Of a DNA stretch of 64,000 nucleotides, positions 58,338 to 64,000 are shown in pieces. Numbering within the stretch: the first letter of the stretch is position 1; each line of letters begins with the position of its first letter. The notes beneath the pieces are model-generated. The model was not told the DNA's origin and searched no databases. It was given only the letters and a program-made list of their open reading frames with translations. Origin of the DNA: Mya arenaria (lineage: Eukaryota > Mollusca > Bivalvia > Myida > Myidae); assembly GCF_026914265.1 (NCBI RefSeq), contig NC_069125.1:7336117-7400116 (forward strand), written 5' to 3'. A program made the translations under genes and the position numbers.

Positions 58338-59110
58338 ACCACGACTTATTACCTCGTCAACATGACTAAGTCAGCTTGTTATCTCGTGGCCATGACTCAG
58401 TTATCTCGTGGCCATGAATCAGTTGTGTCGTGGCCATGAGCCAGGGATATTGTGGTCATGACTTAGTTATCTCGTGGCCATGACTCAGTTATCTCGTGGC
58501 CATGACTCAGTAAGCTTGTGGTCATGACTCATTTATCTCGTTGACATGTGATCTTAATTATCTCGTGGTCATAACTGATTTACCTCGTGACCAGAACTCA
58601 GTTATCTTGTTGCAGTGGCCCAGTGATCTTAGTTATCTCGTGGACATGACTCAGTTATCTCGTGTCCATGACTAAGTTATCTCGTTTCCATGACTTAGTT
58701 ATCTCGTGGTCATGACTTAGTTATCTCGTAGGCATGACTCAGTATTTCGTTTCCATGACTTAGTTATCTCGTGACCATTACGCCGTTATCTCGTGACCAT
58801 TACTCCGTTATGTCGTGACCATTACTACGTTATCTCGTGTCAATGGCTTGGTTATCTCGTGGCCATTACTCAATTATCTCGTGACCATTACTCCGTATCT
58901 CGAGTCCATGACTTATTATCTAGTGTCCATAACTAAGTTATCTCGTGACCATTAGTCCGTTATTTCGTGGTCATGACTCAGTTATCTCATGGTCATGACT
59001 CAGTTATCTTGTGGTCATGACTCAGTTATCTTGTGGTCATGACTTACGTTACGTCGTCGCCATGACTCAAGTTACCGCGTCGCCATGACACAGCTATATC
59101 GCTCGTTCCT
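58338..59110. repeat. Degenerate 22-bp tandem repeat, about 33 units
   Basis: Units vary on AGTTATCTCGTGGCCATGAC-TC. Divergence between neighbours is high, so it is an older array. Degenerate CTAAGTCGT-type complements continue to about 59300. It lies in the 3 kb between the serine racemase-like start (57007) and the selenoprotein M 3' end, where no gene was recognised. Confidence 0.9.
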
Positions 59111-60004
59111 ACAACTGAGTGAGTCGAAACCACGACTTAGACACAACGAGCAAACGAGATAACTAAGTCGTTGGAAGGTGATGGCCATGACATTCTTAGT
59201 CGTTGGAACATGTTAGTAGGTCGTTATCTACTATCCGACCGGATAACTAAGTGCTGGGCACGACGTTACTAAGTCATGACCACAATACTAAGTCCAGTCG
59301 ACGAATAAGTAGGTACTGGCCATTATTTTAACTTGTTTTTATCATATCACCTCCATGCCACCGTAGTAAGCTGAGGCCACTGTGGTATATTTAAAATATT
59401 TACCTCAAAGTTACTAAATAGACAAGTCGTGGCCATTATTTTAACTTGTTTTTATCATTATGTATGTTTGTTATTCGTGTAGATAAATAGCTCACTGAGC
59501 TAATGTTTCTTGTTAACATATACCCGACTTTAAATACTCTTGTATCTTGTTTGTCACATCCATGCCACCCTAGTGAGCTCTTAAACAGGGGATTTTATAC
59601 AAGGCAATTGTAGTTAACTCAATATATTTACCACTAAAATGCAACCTTTCTGTGTCATACACATATATATATATATATATATATATAAACATAACTTGAT
59701 GTCAAAATATAACTATTAAAAGGACATTAAAAATATACACGGAAACAGTATTTTATTATGAGGCGATACGAGCCGACAGCTAAATAGCATGTATTAAGTT
59801 TTAAAATGAAAGACCATTAAGTACGTTATGTAGTATTGAAACATCACTGTTAACAAACAGTAAAATCACATTAAAGCTTCAAAACGAATTTAAAATGCCT
59901 GTTTATCATCTGTTTTCGTGTTTTCAATTTCATTTTCTTAAATATACATGTAGATCTAAATATACAGCTCCATAAAATCGGAAAACAACGAACACATTTC
60001 GACA

Positions 60005-60010
60005 TTTATT
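60005..60010 (-). promoter_or_regulatory. Polyadenylation signal of selenoprotein M
   Basis: AATAAA on the minus strand lies about 55 bases beyond the SECIS hairpin, as expected for a SECIS placed inside the 3' UTR. Confidence 0.7.
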
Positions 60011-60065
60011 TAACATCCAAGAATAAATTAAAAACAAAATGAACATATAAAGCACACATCAGTCA

Positions 60066-60193
60066 TTGCCATGCACCGCTGTCGAAACATGGCAAGTCGA
60101 CAATCATCCATCGAAACTGACACGAAGTTTACAGTTCCGACTTCATTCGGACTTTCATGGATGGACAGCATGGTGGTGCATGGCAGCGAGTGA
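60066..60193 (-). promoter_or_regulatory. SECIS element for selenocysteine insertion
   Basis: Read on the minus strand, nested arms form a long hairpin. Outer pairs are GCCATGCACC (60175-60184) with GGTGCATGGC (60068-60077), then GCTGTC (60164-60169) with GACAGC (60078-60083), then AAGTC (60150-60154) with GACTT (60094-60098). The core has ATGA at 60143-60146, a 10-bp stem II (60132-60141 with 60110-60119, including two G-U pairs) and a 12-base apical loop with AAA at 60128-60130. A GGATGA follows on the 3' side (60104-60109), supplying the GA needed for the tandem G.A quartet. ATGA to AAA spacing is 12 bases, within the eukaryotic SECIS pattern as I know it. It lies about 1.1 kb after the selenoprotein M stop. 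Confidence 0.85.
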
Positions 60194-60418
60194 TCACGTG
60201 ATGGATTGTCAACACTATTTGTAGAAAATAGTTCTAAATAGCACATTCATACCATGGCAAATTCAATTTTACCGCATCTAGACATAATTCATTTAATATT
60301 GATAGAACGCAAACAAAACTTCTTGCATAGATAAAAACAATTGCGTAAATGCAGATTCTTAATTTTTTTTTTCGCTGTTTATGAATATATATTTGTATAT
60401 ACAATTATTATTATGCAT

Positions 60419-60806
60419 TAGTGATGTTCCGATGATCGATTATAATCGAAAATCGATTGGTTGGGCCTGAAATCGGCGACAATCGATTGTATTTGGTTAT
60501 AATCGATCATCGAAAAAAAAATTGAAAAAAATTATAAGTAGGTGTTTAGATGTTATCTTTAACAAAATGGCTGATGAAAGCCACAATGAGCAAGTAAAAA
60601 TGAACTATTTTTATATAACACTTAATAACTTTAATCACAGACATAACGTATATGCATATAATGATTAAGAGTTTAATAATGTGCATGAATAAAACTTCAC
60701 TTTAGGTTTTATCTAGTATTTTAAAAAACCGATTGTACTATCGATAATCGGTTACTTGAGTGGAACCGATTATCGATAGTAAAATTGGAACCGATTCCCA
60801 ACACTA
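60419..60806. mobile_element. hAT-type MITE with perfect 8-bp target duplication
   Basis: The element starts TAGTGATGTTCCGATGATCG and ends CCGATTCCCAACACTA. TTATGCAT is exactly duplicated at 60411-60418 and 60807-60814. The 8-bp duplication and TAGTG/CACTA ends are typical of hAT elements. The interior is rich in ATCGATTATAATCG-like palindromes and has no transposase. It lies in the selenoprotein M 3' UTR, between the stop codon and the SECIS. Confidence 0.9.
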
Positions 60807-61267
60807 TTATGCATGTAAAGTAAACGACACTTTTACCTTTGTCATAGGAATATAACAGTATCAAAGTCAAAACTTCTATTAAACGTATTAAATTGTATTA
60901 TTAAAAAATGTACACAAAAGTATACACCGGGTTTTTTAGCTATTGATTCGAGAACATCATAGTTCAATTACTTAACAGATAAAATGTGTTTATTCATTAG
61001 AACATTTCAAACGTAATAAATATTTAAAAAAAATATGATATTGAACATATCCTTTGTGAGGAGCATCTCCTAGATGTTAAGCCAAATGAAGATGAAAATA
61101 AACAAAAACTCGAAAATCGCAGAAATACGAAATCAACAGCTGATCATTTTTACTTCAAACCAACTTAATTTCAGATAAACTGTCGTAAACACAATAAACT
61201 TTACTTGTAACATGTCTTCTATCACGCACTTATTCTCGCATCCACACTAAAATAGCAGCCATAGTCA

Positions 61268-63110
61268 CTACAATTCATCTCTGCTTTTATAACTCAATGT
61301 TTCTAATTCTTCCGCCGAAAGTTCCTCATCCTCGGACTTCTTTTTGCGGAACCCGCGGTCCATGAGCAACTTGTTACATTCTTCCCGCGAATATGAATCC
61401 AAGGCCACCTCCTGCAAACAAATTTGGGATGTTGATTGGTTCCCCATTTAGAATGCCCCTTTGAAGTTGTCAAACGGTACCAAAAATACAATATAAACAA
61501 CTGGGACAAACCAATGCTGGTGTTTTAAAGGTTATGACGTCACCTTACAAGGTGGCAAAATATATACATGCAACTTCCAAACATATAAATCAAATAACTG
61601 AAGATTTTATGTCAAAATAACTTGCTTTAATCTTAAAGCTGCACTCTAACGGATTGACAGTTATGACATTTCTTTATTCATTTTCGTATCAGAATCAGCT
61701 GTATAATTTCCTTCAATTCAGTCGTATAAGATAACTCACAATAGAACAGATCTCAATTGTTCAAAACACGGCCGAAAATATATATCAATTTTCTTTAAGC
61801 GTTAGTGACTATTTTAGCCATAAAACATCAAATTTCGACCGTAACTATGAAAAACTGCGATCTAATCTTAAGTCAGCCTTCTCATATAACTGGTTTCCGG
61901 AAATCTACGAAAAAATGACTCAAACAAAACAAAAATAGTTGTCAAAACGGTCAATCTGTGAGAGTGCAGCTTTAATATGTGTATGTTTCGCAGTCCGTAC
62001 GTATGTATTGTAAGAAAATCCCACTGACCTCTACGACGTGGTTATCCTTGGTAACCAACTTCAGCACAGGAGGCGCGCCACCCTTCGGCTTGAACGACAC
62101 ATCGTGGCTAGAATGCTGTTAAGGATCTAACGAACCTTTAGAGTGTACGTATATTTGATAAGGGAAGCATCAATCAGAGGGGGCGTTACTTATGGGCGGA
62201 ACCATTAGACATGCGCCCCTCCCTCAAAACCGAATGTATATGGCATCAATTGTTTGTATGGGGGTTGGGGTTACTCCCTCAAGCGAATTTTAACAATTTA
62301 TATTCAGAGATGATGCATTTTAAGGGTATGTTATTACTTTTTTTCTCCCATATTAAAATTTAAGGTATCCTTTAATTTTAGAGGGGGCGCACGCCGGGTG
62401 ACCCCCAACCCCGCCCCCTAAATCCGCTAGTGTGAATGTATAAACAAAACAAAATTGTTCTCTTCAGCATACGAAACATATCTATAAGGCAGAAATGTTT
62501 CTGTTATCGCATGCATTTATCAAGTGTAAAACTATTTTCCCCAACTTTAAGTAGAGTTAAGAACCAATGTTTAGATACCTATTTATAAAGAATGTGAATT
62601 ATCAATTTAAATGCATTATCATTTTTAACTCATTAGACTTTAGCGATTAAAGCAAAAAAGCATACAATTTGCGAACAAATAAAAAAATATATACGAGAAT
62701 ATTAGCGATGATTGGAGCTATCGTAGCTGGGGGATTTGTGGCCACGTAGCTTTTGTTTCGCTAAAAAGGCTAATAAACTTTGATTTGTTCATAAATCATA
62801 TGCTTTTTTTGGTTTTGTACATTCAAATCGATCGAGTTAAAAATAAGTGTTCATTAAAATTGTGTGCATCTATGAAGTGTAAAACCCTATATTGTCCTCA
62901 TTTAATAGAATGCATATGATAATAAGATATATGTAAATCTTAATGTTTAAAATGCGGAGATGGTCTTATAGTAAACACAAATTTAAAAATAATACATGAA
63001 AGGTCTTCTTAAAGACCAGAAGTCTTAATTGAAGGATACAACAGAGGGAGGTCGTCATAAATGAACCTCTTAACCTCTGGTAAACGATTCAGTCGTCATC
63101 CGGAACAACT
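61268..63110 (-). CDS. Selenoprotein M, 3' exons with in-frame UGA selenocysteine (partial)
   Basis: ER-lumen thioredoxin-like oxidoreductase of the Sep15/SelM family. Exons are 63040-63110, 62029-62107 and 61268-61411, with continuous phase. Exon 63040-63110 reads SCSG-Sec-RLNRLPEVKRFIYDDLPL, with TGA at 63096-63098 in the position of Sec in the CGGU motif of human SelM; LNRL.EVK.F is also shared. The next exons give HDVSFKPKGGAPPVLKL and EVALDSYSREECNKLLMDRG. The protein ends RDEL, an ER-retention signal, before a TAG stop. The other two frames of the first exon contain stops or lack similarity. The signal-peptide exon lies upstream of 63110 and was not found in 63111-64000, which is filled by two MITEs. 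Motif CSGU differs from the usual CGGU. Confidence 0.9.
61633..61975. mobile_element. TTAA-flanked foldback MITE (copy 6 of 6)
   Basis: TTAAAGCTGCACTCTAACGG and CTGTGAGAGTGCAGCTTTAA. It lies in the last intron of selenoprotein M. Confidence 0.88.
62165..62425. repeat. Dispersed repeat (pair with 52010-52265)
   Basis: AGAGGGGGCGTTACTTATGG, ACATGCGCCCCTCCCTCAAA and CCGAATGTATATGGCATCAA align with the first copy. It ends with CCCTAAATCCGCTAGTGTGA, a dispersed-element style ending. It lies in a selenoprotein M intron. Confidence 0.75.
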
Positions 63111-63141
63111 CTGCAAAATGAAGAAGATGGTGATTTGGTAA

Positions 63142-63384
63142 TGTTCCAGTCAATTGTAACCACGGCCCCCAGGTGAGGGGGTATAACGGAAATGGGTGGT
63201 GTTTTTACCTTCCAGGTAGCCCTGCCAAGCCGAATGAGTGCGGTGGTTTTGTTTTCGCGCCTAATATAGCGCACAAATGGCCCTTAACTCGAGTCCTTTG
63301 AGTGCGGGGGCATTTTGCGGGGATTTTACCCGGGATTGGCTAATATTGGCCGGACCTGGGGGCCGTGGTTAAATGACTGGTGCA
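63142..63384. mobile_element. GC-rich TWA-type MITE (copy 6 of 7, internally deleted)
   Basis: TGTTCCAGTCAATTGTAACC and AAATGACTGGTGCA with TAA on both flanks. It is about 75 bp shorter than full copies. Its left end lies about 30 bases upstream of the selenoprotein M Sec exon acceptor. Confidence 0.85.
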
Positions 63385-63663
63385 TAACAATGGGAGTTGA
63401 ATACATAGAGTTATGATGTGTGTGCTACACACACAATCAGTTTTTATTTAGGCTTCAAGTTTCGTCATCGGTCATCCGATGCCATTAGAAAAATAGCAAA
63501 TTTATCTATAGATAACAGTTCCAGAAGAAGCAGAGCAGGCTTAAAACGACTGGCGATACATAACGTAACGCTGACAATAGTATAAGTTACAGGTAAGATC
63601 GAACCCGAATATGGTCTCCTATGCCCCGGATATCCTATATCGGGTCACCTACTATCCCCGTAA

Positions 63664-63981
63664 TGCACCAGTCAATTATAACCACGGTCCCCCTCAGGTC
63701 CGGGGAATAGCGGGGACTTTGACGTTCGGTGCAGCCAACCCCGGCTAAAATCCCCGCCCTGCGGGAACACACAGATGGTAAAATCCCCACCAAATGCCCC
63801 CGCACCCCAGGGACCCTAGGTAAGGCCAATTCCCCGCTTAAAGTGAAGACAAAACCACCGCATTCACCCGGCCCTGCGGGGCCACCTGAGAAGTAAAAAC
63901 AACGGCCCATTTCCCCGGCTATCCCCGGTATACCCCCGGACCTGGGGGGGGGGGGGGGCGTCATATAAATTGACTGGTGCA
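63664..63981. mobile_element. GC-rich TWA-type MITE (copy 7 of 7, reverse)
   Basis: Ends TGCACCAGTCAATTATAACC and AAATTGACTGGTGCA are flanked by TAA on both sides. It lies upstream of the visible part of selenoprotein M, probably in an intron. Confidence 0.88.
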
Positions 63982-64000
63982 TAACGTATATTTCACGTCG

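Noticed and set aside
63096..63098. TGA in the selenoprotein M exon as a disabling stop (pseudogene)
   Set aside because: The codon sits exactly at the selenocysteine position, downstream exons are intact through RDEL, and a SECIS is present.

Overview
This 64 kb window is animal nuclear DNA, most likely from a bivalve mollusc or a close lophotrochozoan relative. The genes are split into short exons by AT-rich introns with GT-AG borders. The genome is dense with short inverted-repeat elements and minisatellites, and two SINEs carry tRNA-like heads. The species call is inference from gene families and repeat style; no species-diagnostic sequence was recognised.

Five genes can be rebuilt exon by exon with consistent reading phase across every junction. 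(1) 572-4614, plus strand: the 3' part of a gamma-glutamyltransferase, five exons covering the catalytic small subunit. (2) 8119-11309, minus: a complete five-exon GM2-activator-like lipid-binding protein of 227 residues. (3) 16872-31546, minus: a complete twelve-exon SLC6-family transporter of 622 residues with unusual residues at the sodium and chloride sites and one GC-AG intron. (4) 44095-57007, minus: a complete nine-exon serine racemase-like PLP enzyme of 325 residues, whose introns hold two large minisatellites and a PIF/Harbinger transposon. (5) 61268-63110, minus: the 3' three exons of selenoprotein M, with an in-frame TGA in a CxxU-type motif, a C-terminal RDEL ER-retention signal and a convincing SECIS hairpin about 1.1 kb downstream at 60066-60193, followed by a polyadenylation signal.

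The rest is repeats. Multi-copy MITE families include: a GC-rich family with 3-bp TWA target duplications (seven copies); a TTAA-flanked foldback family (six copies); two pogo/Tigger-like families (eight copies); a CAGTGTG-ended foldback group (three copies); and a hAT element with a perfect 8-bp duplication inside the selenoprotein M 3' UTR. Tandem arrays include a 21-bp array at 13.0-15.4 kb, which keeps long meaningless frames open on both strands, a 49-bp array at 31.6-32.3 kb, a 37-bp array at 46.1-49.2 kb and a 46-bp array at 53.5-54.2 kb.

The genes do not form an operon. Selenoprotein M (ER redox) and gamma-glutamyltransferase (glutathione turnover) share a broad redox theme. The serine racemase and SLC6 genes lie in tandem on one strand, and either could act on amino acids. 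Any functional link between neighbours is speculation. No previously undescribed multi-gene system was found. The most notable items are the selenoprotein with its SECIS, the divergent SLC6 transporter and the nested transposon structures.
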